From positions 654,680 to 718,679 of the forward strand of contig NZ_JAHCSH010000001.1 of NCBI RefSeq assembly GCF_018474005.1: a stretch of DNA of 64,000 nt, given 5' to 3'. The position numbers and the translations under genes were made by a program. Below are positions 26,652 through 34,685 of the stretch, in pieces (position 1 is the stretch's first letter; the number at the start of each line of letters is the position of its first letter). The notes beneath the pieces were generated by a model, which was not told the origin of the DNA, did no database searches, and saw nothing but the letters and a program-made list of their open reading frames with translations. The DNA is from Curvibacter sp. CHRR-16. Its GTDB lineage: Bacteria > Pseudomonadota > Gammaproteobacteria > Burkholderiales > Burkholderiaceae_C.

Positions 26652-27263
26652 ATGAATGGGAGTGACTGCGCGACGAACCTCACTTGGTGTGCCTCCAGTG
26701 TGAGTTCGCAAGAAAGAAATGAGTTTTTCAGCCAAAAACCGGCAACTTTATGGCTAACTGGTCTTAGTGGGGCAGGCAAGTCCACCATAGCCAGGGAGTT
26801 TGAGCGACAGCTCATCCATGCAGGCCATGCGGTGTTTGTGATTGATGGCGATAACCTGCGCCAAGGTTTGTGCAAAAACCTCGGGTTTTCCCCCGGTGAT
26901 CGCTCAGAGAACATCCGGCGTGCTGCCGAGGTGTGCAAGCTACTCAACGAGGCGGGCATGCTGGTCATCGCATCCTTCGTGGCGCCTTACAGAGCAGACC
27001 GGGCGATGGCCCGCGAGATTGTGGGGGCCGATCAGTTCATTGAGGTCTATGTGTCCACCTCGCTCCATGTGTGCGAAGAGCGAGACCCCAAAGGCTTGTA
27101 CAAAAAGGCGCGTGCTGGCGAAATTCCCAACTTCACAGGCGTTTCGGCGCCGTTTGAAGAACCCTTGCAACCCGACTTGGTACTCGATACGCACCGTCTC
27201 TCTATTGATGAGAGTGTGGCTTATTTGTGGCAAGTGACAGAGCCGTATTTTGTCCAGCACTAG
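26652..27263 (+). CDS. cysC: Adenylyl-sulfate kinase
   Basis: 203 residues. TLWLTGLSGAGKSTIA is the P-loop, VIDGDNLRQGL the APS-binding region, NLGFSPGDRSENIRRAAEVCKLL the family signature, ASFVAPYRADR and YVSTSLHVCEERDPKGLYKKARAG complete it. It phosphorylates adenylyl sulfate to PAPS, the universal sulfate donor. No ATP sulfurylase (CysDN or Sat) is fused or adjacent. It is first in a tight operon with a DHH phosphoesterase (about 9 bp gap) and a sulfotransferase, which points to sulfation rather than sulfate assimilation. Confidence 0.93.
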   Translation: MNGSDCATNLTWCASSVSSQERNEFFSQKPATLWLTGLSGAGKSTIAREFERQLIHAGHAVFVIDGDNLRQGLCKNLGFSPGDRSENIRRAAEVCKLLNEAGMLVIASFVAPYRADRAMAREIVGADQFIEVYVSTSLHVCEERDPKGLYKKARAGEIPNFTGVSAPFEEPLQPDLVLDTHRLSIDESVAYLWQVTEPYFVQH

Positions 27264-27272
27264 GCTGCCTTG

Positions 27273-28235
27273 ATGCGCCAGTTCGACGTGTTCAATGGCG
27301 ATGCAGACGGCATTTGTGCACTGCATCAGTTGCGTCTGGCCCAGCCACAAGCAGCCGAGCTTGTAACGGGGGTTAAGCGCGATGTGCTGTTGCTCGACCG
27401 GGTGTTGGCAGCGGCAGGAGATCGCATCACGGTGCTCGATATTTCGCTGCACAGCAACCGTGCTGATGTGCTGCGCTTGCTGCAAGCAGGCGCTGTGCTG
27501 GAGTATTTTGACCACCACCATGCTGGTGAAATACCGCAGCACCCAGGGCTGCATGCCCATATCAATACCGATGCTGCGGTATGTACCAGTTTGCTGGTGG
27601 ATCAATACCTTGGCGGTGCATACCACTTGTGGGCCATTGCGGCGGCGTTTGGTGACAACTTGCAGGACGGCGCACGTGCCTTGGCAGACCGTGCCAAGCT
27701 GAGTGCAACGCAGATTGCCACCTTGGCGCATGTGGGGGAATGCCTGAACTACAACGGCTATGGCGACAGTTTGGAGGATTTGCACTTTCATCCAGCAGCG
27801 CTGTATACGGAGCTCAAACCCTATGCCAATCCACTGGTGTTTGCCCACGAGTCCAAGGCTTTTGCGCGCTTGGCCACAGGGTTTGCCAATGACATTGCAC
27901 TGACTGACACCACCAAGCCCTGGCATGCCAGCGATGCAGGCGCTGTTTTTGTGCTGCCCGATGCGGCGTGGAGTCGCCGCGTCAGTGGTGTGTATGCCAA
28001 CCGTTTGGCCACAGCCCGGCCCGCAAGAGCCCATGCAGTGCTAACCCCCAACTCCAGCGGATGCTACACCGTGAGTGTGCGTGCGCCTATCAGTCGCCCC
28101 CATGGTGCTGATGTTTTGTGTCTGCGCTTCCCTAGCGGTGGTGGTCGCACGGGCGCGGCAGGCATTAACCAATTGCCTGTGGCGCAACTGGATGCATTTG
28201 TGACGTGTTTTGAAGAACAGTTTTTACATGCCTAA
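27273..28235 (+). CDS. DHH-DHHA1 phosphoesterase, candidate PAP phosphatase
   Basis: 320 residues, the usual length of NrnA-type proteins. DVFNGDADGICALHQL is motif I, VLDISL motif II, EYFDHHHAGE the DHH motif III and FGDNLQDGA motif IV. The C-terminal DHHA1 part has FPSGGGRTGAAGINQLP. NrnA of Bacillus subtilis degrades nano-RNA and converts 3'-phosphoadenosine 5'-phosphate (PAP) to AMP. Since sulfotransferases release PAP and this gene lies between cysC and a sulfotransferase gene, PAP recycling is the simplest role; that is inference. Other DHH activities such as nano-RNase or cyclic-dinucleotide hydrolysis are not excluded. Confidence 0.78.
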   Translation: MRQFDVFNGDADGICALHQLRLAQPQAAELVTGVKRDVLLLDRVLAAAGDRITVLDISLHSNRADVLRLLQAGAVLEYFDHHHAGEIPQHPGLHAHINTDAAVCTSLLVDQYLGGAYHLWAIAAAFGDNLQDGARALADRAKLSATQIATLAHVGECLNYNGYGDSLEDLHFHPAALYTELKPYANPLVFAHESKAFARLATGFANDIALTDTTKPWHASDAGAVFVLPDAAWSRRVSGVYANRLATARPARAHAVLTPNSSGCYTVSVRAPISRPHGADVLCLRFPSGGGRTGAAGINQLPVAQLDAFVTCFEEQFLHA

Positions 28236-28250
28236 CCATCAGGGAGTGTT

Positions 28251-29306
28251 ATGACCAATCCAACTCTGCAATCCGATGCCCGTCCAGCGCGGCCACGTCC
28301 CGTGTTGATGATCCCATTGCGCCGCTGCGGTAGCCATGCGCTGCGCTTGCGCCTCAATGCCAATCCTGACTTTTATGCGCCGTATCCCTTGCACATTGTC
28401 GATTTCATGCCCTTGGTGGAGTTGTACGGAGACTTGAGTGACGATGTGGCGTACTTCCAGATGGTGGTTGATATCGTCGGCTTGCAGGCTGTCAGCATGG
28501 TCAAGTGGCCGAGAGTGGTGTTTGACCCGGTGGTGATTTTTGATGCCATCAAAGATGAACCGCGCAGCGTGCACCGCATCGTATGGGAGCTGTTGTTTCA
28601 GTGCGGTATGCAGCACGGAGCCAAGGTGGTGATGGACAAGTCTTTGGACAACGTGCACTACGCCACCGAGTTGATCAAGTTGTTTGATGACATGCTGTTC
28701 TTGAATGTGGTGCGCGATCCGCGCGCGCAGATCAACAGCATGAACAAAGCCATCATCCACGACTTTGACTCGCTGCTTAACGCCCTGACATGGGCCAAGA
28801 GCTATGCCCAAGGCAGTGCATTGGCAACCTTGTACCCGGAGCGTGTGCTAACCGTGCGCTATGAAGACTTCATCAGCAACCAAGAAGCAGTGCTGCGCAA
28901 GATTTGCGAATTCTTCCAGATGGAGTTTTCGGTGGACATGCTCGATGTGTCCCGCAACCAAGAGGCGCAGCAAATAGCCACTATGTCGGCGCTGTGGGTC
29001 TCTAACGCGCATGCGCCTATTCCGGCCAATGTGGACAAGTTCAAAAAGTCCTTGAGCATGGAAGAGATCGCCATCATCGAAACCGTGGCTGCTGATGCCA
29101 TGCAGCAGTATGGCTACGAGCGCATGACCACAGGCAAAGTGGATATTACCGATGCGATGGTGGCGCAGGCCAAGCTCAGCAGCGAGGCCAAGCGCAAGAA
29201 AGCGTGGGAAGACTTGGCCAAGAACGACCACCGCGACTACGCCTTGCGCCAATTGCGCATCAACTATTTGCGCATGGTGAAGGAGCGGTTGCTGAGCAAG
29301 GCGTAA
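28251..29306 (+). CDS. PAPS-dependent sulfotransferase
   Basis: 351 residues. The N-terminal VLMIPLRRCGSHALRLRLN replaces the usual GxxRSGTT-type 5'-phosphosulfate loop, and NVVRDPRAQINSM is the 3'-phosphate-binding motif; RYEDFISNQEAVLRKICEFF is a later family hallmark. It should move sulfate from PAPS to a hydroxyl or amine. It lies 15 bp after the DHH gene. The acceptor is unknown; no glycosyltransferase or lipid gene is in this segment. The C-terminal 60 residues are rich in Lys and Arg. Confidence 0.82.
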   Translation: MTNPTLQSDARPARPRPVLMIPLRRCGSHALRLRLNANPDFYAPYPLHIVDFMPLVELYGDLSDDVAYFQMVVDIVGLQAVSMVKWPRVVFDPVVIFDAIKDEPRSVHRIVWELLFQCGMQHGAKVVMDKSLDNVHYATELIKLFDDMLFLNVVRDPRAQINSMNKAIIHDFDSLLNALTWAKSYAQGSALATLYPERVLTVRYEDFISNQEAVLRKICEFFQMEFSVDMLDVSRNQEAQQIATMSALWVSNAHAPIPANVDKFKKSLSMEEIAIIETVAADAMQQYGYERMTTGKVDITDAMVAQAKLSSEAKRKKAWEDLAKNDHRDYALRQLRINYLRMVKERLLSKA

Positions 29307-29321
29307 GTCTGGCGTAGTGCA

Positions 29322-30515
29322 TCAGTTGTTGGCTTGTGTGCCTATGCGTACCAGAGCAATGCCCAGAAGTGCAAAACAGAATGCAGGCAGAACCAGGAAG
29401 CTAGCCCCTAGGCTTGAGATGGTCAGGGCAAACAGCGGTGACCCCATGGTGGAACCCAAATTCCCCATTTGTGCCACTGCGCCAGCGGCTCGTGCTTGCA
29501 TATCGGACTGTTTGCACAGGTAGGGAATTAATGCGAACGATGAGCCGCCAGCCAACCCCACCACATACATCAGCAGTACGGCCAGCGGGGCAACGAGTGT
29601 GCCTTGCGCTAAGCATATTCCTAAGCCCAAGCTGGCTACAGCCAGACCACTAAAAGCCAATTGCACTAAGCGTGTCGGTGCAATCAGCGATTGAGCTAAC
29701 CAACCAGCAGAGAAGGTTCCGAGCATAGACATCAGTGGCATTACAAAAGCCACCCAGTTTCGATGGGTTCCTACGTGTTGCGGCACAAAAGTCATCAACG
29801 CAATAGCGGTGACGGTGTAGCAAAAAAAGCATAGACTAGGCAGCGCTGTAGCCCACTGGCGGTATAGCCGGATATGCAGCATGAACACATCAGCCAATTG
29901 GGGGCTGGCTTGTGTGGTTGCCTCATCTTTCGGGATGAAAGCAAGGACTGCTAGCCACAGCAAGCCCATGCCTGCAGCGTGTCCCATAAACAGGCCGCTC
30001 AACTGCAAATGTGTCAACACCCAGTTGCCAATAGTGGCCATTACAGCAAATGCCACACCGACAAAAGTGCTCCATAGCCCCAATGCAATGGAGCGGTGCT
30101 GTGGAGCACTTTGTCTGATGATGAGAGTGGGAGCTGCTACCACGACGGCCAGTTGTGAAATGCCTTCCCCAAAGCGCGTAAACCACAGCAATGGGAATGG
30201 CAGCATGAGCGATTGCAGGAGTGCCATGCACGCACCTAAGCCCATGCCAATCAGTAATAAGCGGCGATAACCCAAGGCTGGCGCATATAAACCTGCGGTC
30301 ACCCCCAGCACCAAACCTACCAAGCCGACGGTGGACAAAATCCAGCCCATAGCGGTTGGCGTTGCTCCATAAGTGGCTTGCAATGCCTGAAAGGCAAAAG
30401 ATACCTTGGCAAACTGCATGGCTGCCAGCACACCGCAGTGCCATAAGATGATGACGCACAACCAATGAGTGGAGGGCGGTGAATTGTTGGGTAGGGATGT
30501 ATTAACACTGGACAT
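29322..30515 (-). CDS. Major facilitator superfamily transporter
   Basis: About 397 residues from the ATG at 30515, with twelve predicted membrane helices in two halves. GYRRLLLIGMGLGACMALL is the loop 2-3 region, though the classical DRxGRR motif is weak. No substrate signature is recognised. It follows an XRE regulator gene by 43 bp in the same direction and is convergent with the sulfotransferase gene, so regulator and transporter form their own unit inside the repeat-bounded segment. Confidence 0.82.
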   Translation of the reverse strand: MSSVNTSLPNNSPPSTHWLCVIILWHCGVLAAMQFAKVSFAFQALQATYGATPTAMGWILSTVGLVGLVLGVTAGLYAPALGYRRLLLIGMGLGACMALLQSLMLPFPLLWFTRFGEGISQLAVVVAAPTLIIRQSAPQHRSIALGLWSTFVGVAFAVMATIGNWVLTHLQLSGLFMGHAAGMGLLWLAVLAFIPKDEATTQASPQLADVFMLHIRLYRQWATALPSLCFFCYTVTAIALMTFVPQHVGTHRNWVAFVMPLMSMLGTFSAGWLAQSLIAPTRLVQLAFSGLAVASLGLGICLAQGTLVAPLAVLLMYVVGLAGGSSFALIPYLCKQSDMQARAAGAVAQMGNLGSTMGSPLFALTISSLGASFLVLPAFCFALLGIALVRIGTQANN

Positions 30516-30558
30516 GCGCCGATGTTCTGACTCGTTTGCCAGAACGTCAACGCATAAC

Positions 30559-31185
30559 TTATGCGTTACTTTGAATGGTGGTGCAAAGGCGGGCTGGTAA
30601 GCCGTTGGCGAGCCATACGCGTTCCCACACCATGGTGCTGCGCTGAATGTGAAGACCAGTCGTTTGAGCCGTGCGAACATTCACCACCACGGGTTCAGGT
30701 GCATCCTGTTCCCACCAACCATGTGTCTCCAGCTGCAACTCGGCTTGGGCTATGTCTTCAGTCGCATATGGCCATAACGATGTGTGCAAGAGATCTGTTT
30801 CTGCAATGCCCCATATCTTTTGGCGAAGTGGGGATGCGGCAAGCAATCGGTGGTCTATGTCGGTAATCAAATGCGTAGGCAAGGTGCTGTGTTTCACAAG
30901 ACGCAGCAAGGCTGCATCGTGCACCGGAGCCTGTGCCAGTACTTTCCACAGCGCGGCTATGGTCGCAGGCGAGGGTGTGATGCTCCCACTCTCCCAGCGT
31001 GATACCGTGGCCTGATTAACCCCGGCTATAGACGCGACGGTTTCTTGCTTAATGAACTTCAGGCGGCGCAACCGTTTGAGACGTTTGCCGAAAGAGGGCA
31101 AAGACTCAAGTGGAGACGGAGCTGTTTGCAGCGTAAGGTCTCTTGCAAGGCTGTCGGGAATAGGTCTTGGCGCAGTACTTGGCAT
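30559..31185 (-). CDS. XRE-family regulator with PAS-like C-terminal domain
   Basis: 208 residues as read from 31185. The helix-turn-helix is at about residues 33-75 (FGKRLKRLRRLKFIKQE, then GVNQATVSRWESGSI). The second half (ITDIDHRLLAASPLRQKIWG onward) looks like a PAS sensor domain. The start codon and the first residues (MPSTAPR) lie inside a 37-bp copy of an unrelated MocR gene (31163-31199), so the original N-terminus may have been different or lies further in. It probably controls the MFS gene behind it. Confidence 0.78.
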   Translation of the reverse strand: MPSTAPRPIPDSLARDLTLQTAPSPLESLPSFGKRLKRLRRLKFIKQETVASIAGVNQATVSRWESGSITPSPATIAALWKVLAQAPVHDAALLRLVKHSTLPTHLITDIDHRLLAASPLRQKIWGIAETDLLHTSLWPYATEDIAQAELQLETHGWWEQDAPEPVVVNVRTAQTTGLHIQRSTMVWERVWLANGLPARLCTTIQSNA

Positions 31186-31199
31186 CCGGCGAGCTGGCC
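31163..31199. repeat. 37-bp perfect copy of an internal MocR gene segment
   Basis: All 37 bases are identical, in the same orientation, to 34328-34364, which encodes part of VLAQYLASGELA in the MocR protein. Here the segment has no coding role in that frame; on the other strand it supplies the start codon of the XRE gene. It separates the XRE-MFS unit from the toxin-antitoxin locus. Confidence 0.85.
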
Positions 31200-31206
31200 A
31201 TACGCA

Positions 31207-31500
31207 CTATTGCAAGGCCTGCAATACAGCAGCTGGGTTGCGATCAATGACGTTCAGCAACACTAGCGATGCGCCGCTAGGTGAACGGTCGCCTCGTTCC
31301 CAATGGCGTAAGGTAGCCACCGAGAAGCCAAAGCGTGCAGCAAATTGTTCTTGGGTTAGGCTCAAGCGCGCACGCAGGCTGGAAACGTCTACCGCCTGTG
31401 GTTGATAGAGCTTGACGCCCTCAGTCTTGCTTCCTTTTGATTTCGCGTGTGCAACAGCCTCGTTCAGGCCTTGCTTGATGCTATCGAATGCACGTGCCAT
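31207..31500 (-). CDS. HigA/NadS-type antitoxin
   Basis: 97 residues. The N-terminal IKQGLNEAVAHAKSKG and the C-terminal helix-turn-helix (SLRARLSLTQEQFAARFGFS, ATLRHWERGDRSPSGA) match XRE-type antitoxins of RelE/HigB toxins. It lies 11 bp after the toxin frame, in the toxin-first order of higBA systems. It looks full-length and intact, unlike its partner, and may persist as a DNA-binding repressor. Confidence 0.83.
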   Translation of the reverse strand: MARAFDSIKQGLNEAVAHAKSKGSKTEGVKLYQPQAVDVSSLRARLSLTQEQFAARFGFSVATLRHWERGDRSPSGASLVLLNVIDRNPAAVLQALQ

Positions 31501-31511
31501 ACATATTCCTT

Positions 31512-31812
31512 TCAGAATTCAAGCCAGATTTGAACCAGCAGTTCAACCAGTTCGGCTAACTCATTGCGCTCAGCTTTGCTGATGTTGGCGCGCTCGTTCT
31601 TAGCGAAGAGGGTAAGCAGGTACAGAGGCATCAAGTCACTGTGCACGTTGCCCCGTCCCCAACGCAGTTTGCGAACACCACCGGTGCCTTCGATCAGATC
31701 GCCTGCTTTGGGGTGAGCGGCCAAGTAATTGACGATGTCCAAACGTTCGGCGGCACTCATCAGCTTTTCAGCGCGGCGAATGTATTCCGCGCAGTTCGGC
31801 AATGGTTAGCAT
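31512..31812 (-). pseudogene. Broken HigB/RelE-type toxin
   Basis: The expected start is ATG at 31812 (MLTIAEL), but the frame shifts after about seven codons: one extra base puts it out of frame with EYIRRAEKLMSAAERLDIVNYLAAHPKAG. That body is in frame only from an ATG at 31802. In addition the core KLRWGRGN runs straight into VHSDLMPLYLL, so about a dozen residues normally found between them (the GKSGGVRVIYYF-type strand) are missing in frame. Both lesions argue that the toxin is inactive. The C-terminal NERANISKAERNELAELVELL is normal for the family. Confidence 0.72.
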
Positions 31813-31821
31813 GTTTAATTG

Positions 31822-31836
31822 TAATCCATTGGATTA
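31822..31836. promoter_or_regulatory. Probable operator of the toxin-antitoxin locus
   Basis: TAATCC-ATT-GGATTA is a perfect 6-bp inverted repeat about 10 bp upstream of the original toxin start at 31812. XRE antitoxins normally bind such a site to autoregulate. Confidence 0.55.
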
Positions 31837-31865
31837 TTTTCTTGTACTTCGTGCTTGAACCCGCC

Positions 31866-31891
31866 TCGGATTTCATGAGCCAGTACTGCAT
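31866..31891. repeat. 26-bp direct repeat, right copy
   Basis: Identical to 26459-26484. It covers the last codons and stop of benE (stop at 31873-31875) and, in another frame on the same strand, what were the first codons of the EVE gene. Confidence 0.9.
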
Positions 31892-33141
31892 GCCCGCATT
31901 GTCGTGCGTTTGCGCAGCACGGCATACGCCAGCAGCCCCAGTACCAAGCCCCAGCAGGCTGAGCCTATGCCCAGCAAGGAGGTGTTGGTGGCGGTGACCA
32001 GAAAGGTGATCAGCGCAGCCTCGGCTTCGGCGGGGGTGTTGAGGGCATTGCTCAGGCTGTTGTTCAGCCCGGTTTGGATAGCGCCCAGCAGGGCGATGCC
32101 TGCCACGGTGGCCGTGAGTGCATGCGGCAGCAGTACAAACCAGGCTGTCAAGGTGGCGGCTACGCTGCCCAGCAGCAGGTAGAACACGCCGCAGGCCATG
32201 CCGGCCACCCAGCGTTTGCGCGCATCGTGGTGGGCTTCGGGACCGGTGCAGATGGCGGCGGTGATGGCCGCCAGATTGACCCCATGCGAGCCGAATGGCG
32301 CTGTCAGCACGCTGAGCAGTCCGGTGAAGCTGACGAGCTGGCTGGTGGGCGGGGTGTACTGGGCACTGCGCAGCACTGCGATGCCGGGCACTTGTTGCCC
32401 GGTCAGCCCCACCAGCAGCAGGGGAAGACCCAAGCTCACGATGCTGGTGAGCGACCACTCCGGGCTGACCCACTCGGGCTGCGCCCACTGCAGGCCCGCC
32501 GCGCTGCTGCTGCCTAGACTGCCGCCCAGAATGCCATTGAACCAATACAGCAGCACCCCCGCCACCAGTGTGAGCGGCACGGCGTAGCGGGCGCTCCAGC
32601 GTTTGGCGAGCAGGTAGCAGACAAACATGGCAGCGATCAGCCAGACCGTGCTGCCCGTGCCGTGGCTGGCGGTGGCAAACACGTCCAAGCCAAAGCGCAG
32701 CAATATGCCCGCCAGCATGGCGGCGCACAGGCTCTTGGGGATGGCGGCCATGAGCTTTTCGAACCAGCCGGTGACGCCCACCACATACATACCTGCGGCA
32801 GCAAAGAGATAGGCGGCTATGGCTTGGGAGTAGGGCATGTTGGCCAGTGCGGTTACCAGTAGGGCGGCGCCGGGGGTGTTCCATGCACAGATCACTGGCA
32901 GGCGGTAGCGCCAGCTCAGCCACAGCCCCGATAGCCCCGCCCCCCATGAGATAGCCCATACCCATGAGCTGAGCTGACCGGTGCTGAGGTGTCCTTTCTG
33001 TGCGGCTTGCAGCACGACCAGCAAAGGCCCTGCATACGAGATGAGTACTGCTATCAAGCCAGCGAGTACAGCGGGCAAAACATCGGACACGGCGCTGTGC
33101 CATGTGCTCGGGGAGAAGGAGGAGGTGTGGGATGTAGTCAT
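31873..33141 (-). CDS. benE: BenE-family benzoate/proton symporter
   Basis: 422 residues with about twelve membrane helices. VISYAGPLLVVLQAAQ, the central WNTPGAALL, APFGSHGVNLAAITAAICTGPEAH and a late helix pair match the BenE family. BenE was described for benzoate uptake in Acinetobacter, but no benzoate catabolic genes are nearby; next to a MocR regulator and cytosine deaminase, another substrate is quite possible. The last 19 bp coincide with the original start of the EVE gene. It diverges from the MocR gene. Confidence 0.85.
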   Translation of the reverse strand: MTTSHTSSFSPSTWHSAVSDVLPAVLAGLIAVLISYAGPLLVVLQAAQKGHLSTGQLSSWVWAISWGAGLSGLWLSWRYRLPVICAWNTPGAALLVTALANMPYSQAIAAYLFAAAGMYVVGVTGWFEKLMAAIPKSLCAAMLAGILLRFGLDVFATASHGTGSTVWLIAAMFVCYLLAKRWSARYAVPLTLVAGVLLYWFNGILGGSLGSSSAAGLQWAQPEWVSPEWSLTSIVSLGLPLLLVGLTGQQVPGIAVLRSAQYTPPTSQLVSFTGLLSVLTAPFGSHGVNLAAITAAICTGPEAHHDARKRWVAGMACGVFYLLLGSVAATLTAWFVLLPHALTATVAGIALLGAIQTGLNNSLSNALNTPAEAEAALITFLVTATNTSLLGIGSACWGLVLGLLAYAVLRKRTTMRACSTGS

Positions 33142-33227
33142 GCACTCACTGTAGAGGGCAGATACGTTGATGTGCAGTACAGATGACTGCTTGTATGCAG
33201 TACAGTTGTGGCGAAACAGGGGGTGTT

Positions 33228-34685
33228 ATGCAACACAGTTACCGGGCTTTGGCGCAGCAACTACAGGGCGAGATCGCACGCGGCGAGCGCCGTGTGGGCG
33301 AGCGCATGCCCTCGGTGCGCGAGGGCAGCGGGCAGTTCGCCGTCAGCGCATCGACCATGGTGCGCTGCTACCGCTATCTGGAAATGCACGGCTGGGTGGA
33401 TGCCCGCCCCAAGTCGGGGGTGTATGTGGCCGACTGGAAGGCGCGGCCAACCGCCCAGCCAGCCGCAGCCGCTCAGCCAGCCGCAGCCGCTCAGCCGACG
33501 CTGGCACCCCCGGCCTCCATGGCTTTTGAGCGCTTTGTGTCGCTGCAAGAGCGCATGGCCGAGCTGTATGCGCTGACCTCCCAGCCACTGCACATGGGCT
33601 TGCATCTGGCCAACGCCGCACCGCAGTGGTACCCGACCGAGGCCTTGGCCCGCATCGGTCAGCGTTTGTTGCGCAGCCATCCCGATGCTCTCGGGGTCTA
33701 TCCCACCGGTACGGGCTGGCCCGCCTTCAAGCAGGCGCTGGTGCAGTATCTGGGCGCCAAGGGGCTGGAGCTGGCAGCGGATGACCTGTTGGTGACCAAC
33801 GGCAGCACCGAAGCACTGGCTGTCGCGCTGCGGGCGACCACGCAGCCGGGGGATTCGGTGGCGGTCGAGTCACCGGCGTACTTCGGCTTGTTTCAGTTGC
33901 TCGACAGCCTGGGCCTCAAGGCGGTGGAAGTGCCCTGTGTGCAAGACCAGGGCATGAGTCTGGAGGCCTTGGAATACGCGCTGGAGCACAACAGCAGCAT
34001 CCGCGCCGTGGTGCTTATGCCCGGTTTTCAAAACCCGCTGGGCTATGCCATGTCAGACAGCCACAAGCGCCGTTTGCTCAAACTCATAGAGCGTTTTGGC
34101 ACGGTGCTGGTCGAGGATGACACCTTTGCCGACCTGTCTCCCTACCAGCCGACTGCCCAGCCCGTGAAGGCGTGGGACCGACTGGGGCAGGTGGTGTACT
34201 GCGGCTCGTTCAGCAAGAGTCTGGCTCCGGCCTTCCGGCTGGGCTGGGTGTCAGGTGGGCGCTACCACGCCCGTATCGCGGCGCTCAAGCTCAGCCACTC
34301 CTTAGTCACCCCGCTGTGGGAGCAGATGGTCTTGGCGCAGTACTTGGCATCCGGCGAGCTGGCCCCGCATCTGCGCCGCCTGCGTGAGAGATTGGCCGCC
34401 AATGTGGTGCCCGTACTGGCCAGCGTGCGCCAGCACTTTCCGCTGGATTGCCAGATCAGTAATGCGGGCAACTGGTGGCTGTGGGTAGAAGCCGCCCCGC
34501 AGGTGGACACGCTGGCAGTCCTGCGCCAATCAGTGCGCCAAGGCATCGCGTTCACCCCCGGTGTGCTGTTCAGCGCCAGTGGCAAATACAGCCACTGCAT
34601 GCGCATGACCGTAGCCCAGCCGTTTGGCCCCACGATGGATGCGGCGCTGGCGACTATCGGGGGGCTACTCAGGGAGGCGGTTTAG
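33228..34685 (+). CDS. MocR-type regulator (GntR helix-turn-helix fused to aminotransferase fold)
   Basis: About 485 residues from the ATG at 33228. Residues 1-70 form a GntR winged helix (ERRVGERMPSVREGSGQFAVS); the rest is a class I PLP aminotransferase fold with VTNGSTEALA, MPGFQNPLG, VEDDTFADL and CGSFSKSLAPAFRLGW, where the Lys of SFSKS should hold PLP. The linker has a perfect tandem repeat of QPAAAA. MocR proteins regulate rather than transaminate, often the divergent gene, here benE. The stop overlaps the convergent deaminase gene by 4 bp. Confidence 0.87.
   Translation: MQHSYRALAQQLQGEIARGERRVGERMPSVREGSGQFAVSASTMVRCYRYLEMHGWVDARPKSGVYVADWKARPTAQPAAAAQPAAAAQPTLAPPASMAFERFVSLQERMAELYALTSQPLHMGLHLANAAPQWYPTEALARIGQRLLRSHPDALGVYPTGTGWPAFKQALVQYLGAKGLELAADDLLVTNGSTEALAVALRATTQPGDSVAVESPAYFGLFQLLDSLGLKAVEVPCVQDQGMSLEALEYALEHNSSIRAVVLMPGFQNPLGYAMSDSHKRRLLKLIERFGTVLVEDDTFADLSPYQPTAQPVKAWDRLGQVVYCGSFSKSLAPAFRLGWVSGGRYHARIAALKLSHSLVTPLWEQMVLAQYLASGELAPHLRRLRERLAANVVPVLASVRQHFPLDCQISNAGNWWLWVEAAPQVDTLAVLRQSVRQGIAFTPGVLFSASGKYSHCMRMTVAQPFGPTMDAALATIGGLLREAV
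33456..33491 (+). repeat. Two 18-bp tandem repeats in the MocR linker
   Basis: Two identical 18-bp units (33456-33473 and 33474-33491) encode QPAAAA twice, between the DNA-binding and aminotransferase domains, where length variation is tolerated. Confidence 0.8.

Noticed and set aside
26485..31865. Transposon interpretation of the 5.4-kb segment
   Set aside because: A 26-bp target duplication is longer than for known transposons, no terminal inverted repeats are visible and no transposase is inside; site-specific integration or illegitimate recombination fits better.
31760..33145. Long minus-strand frame overlapping benE
   Set aside because: Composition is Arg/His/Pro-rich shadow sequence of benE; only its tail shows the EVE start copy, which is reported as the direct repeat.
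33183..33227. Upstream start for the MocR gene
   Set aside because: The 15 extra residues do not resemble a GntR N-terminus; MQHSYRALAQQL at 33228 does.
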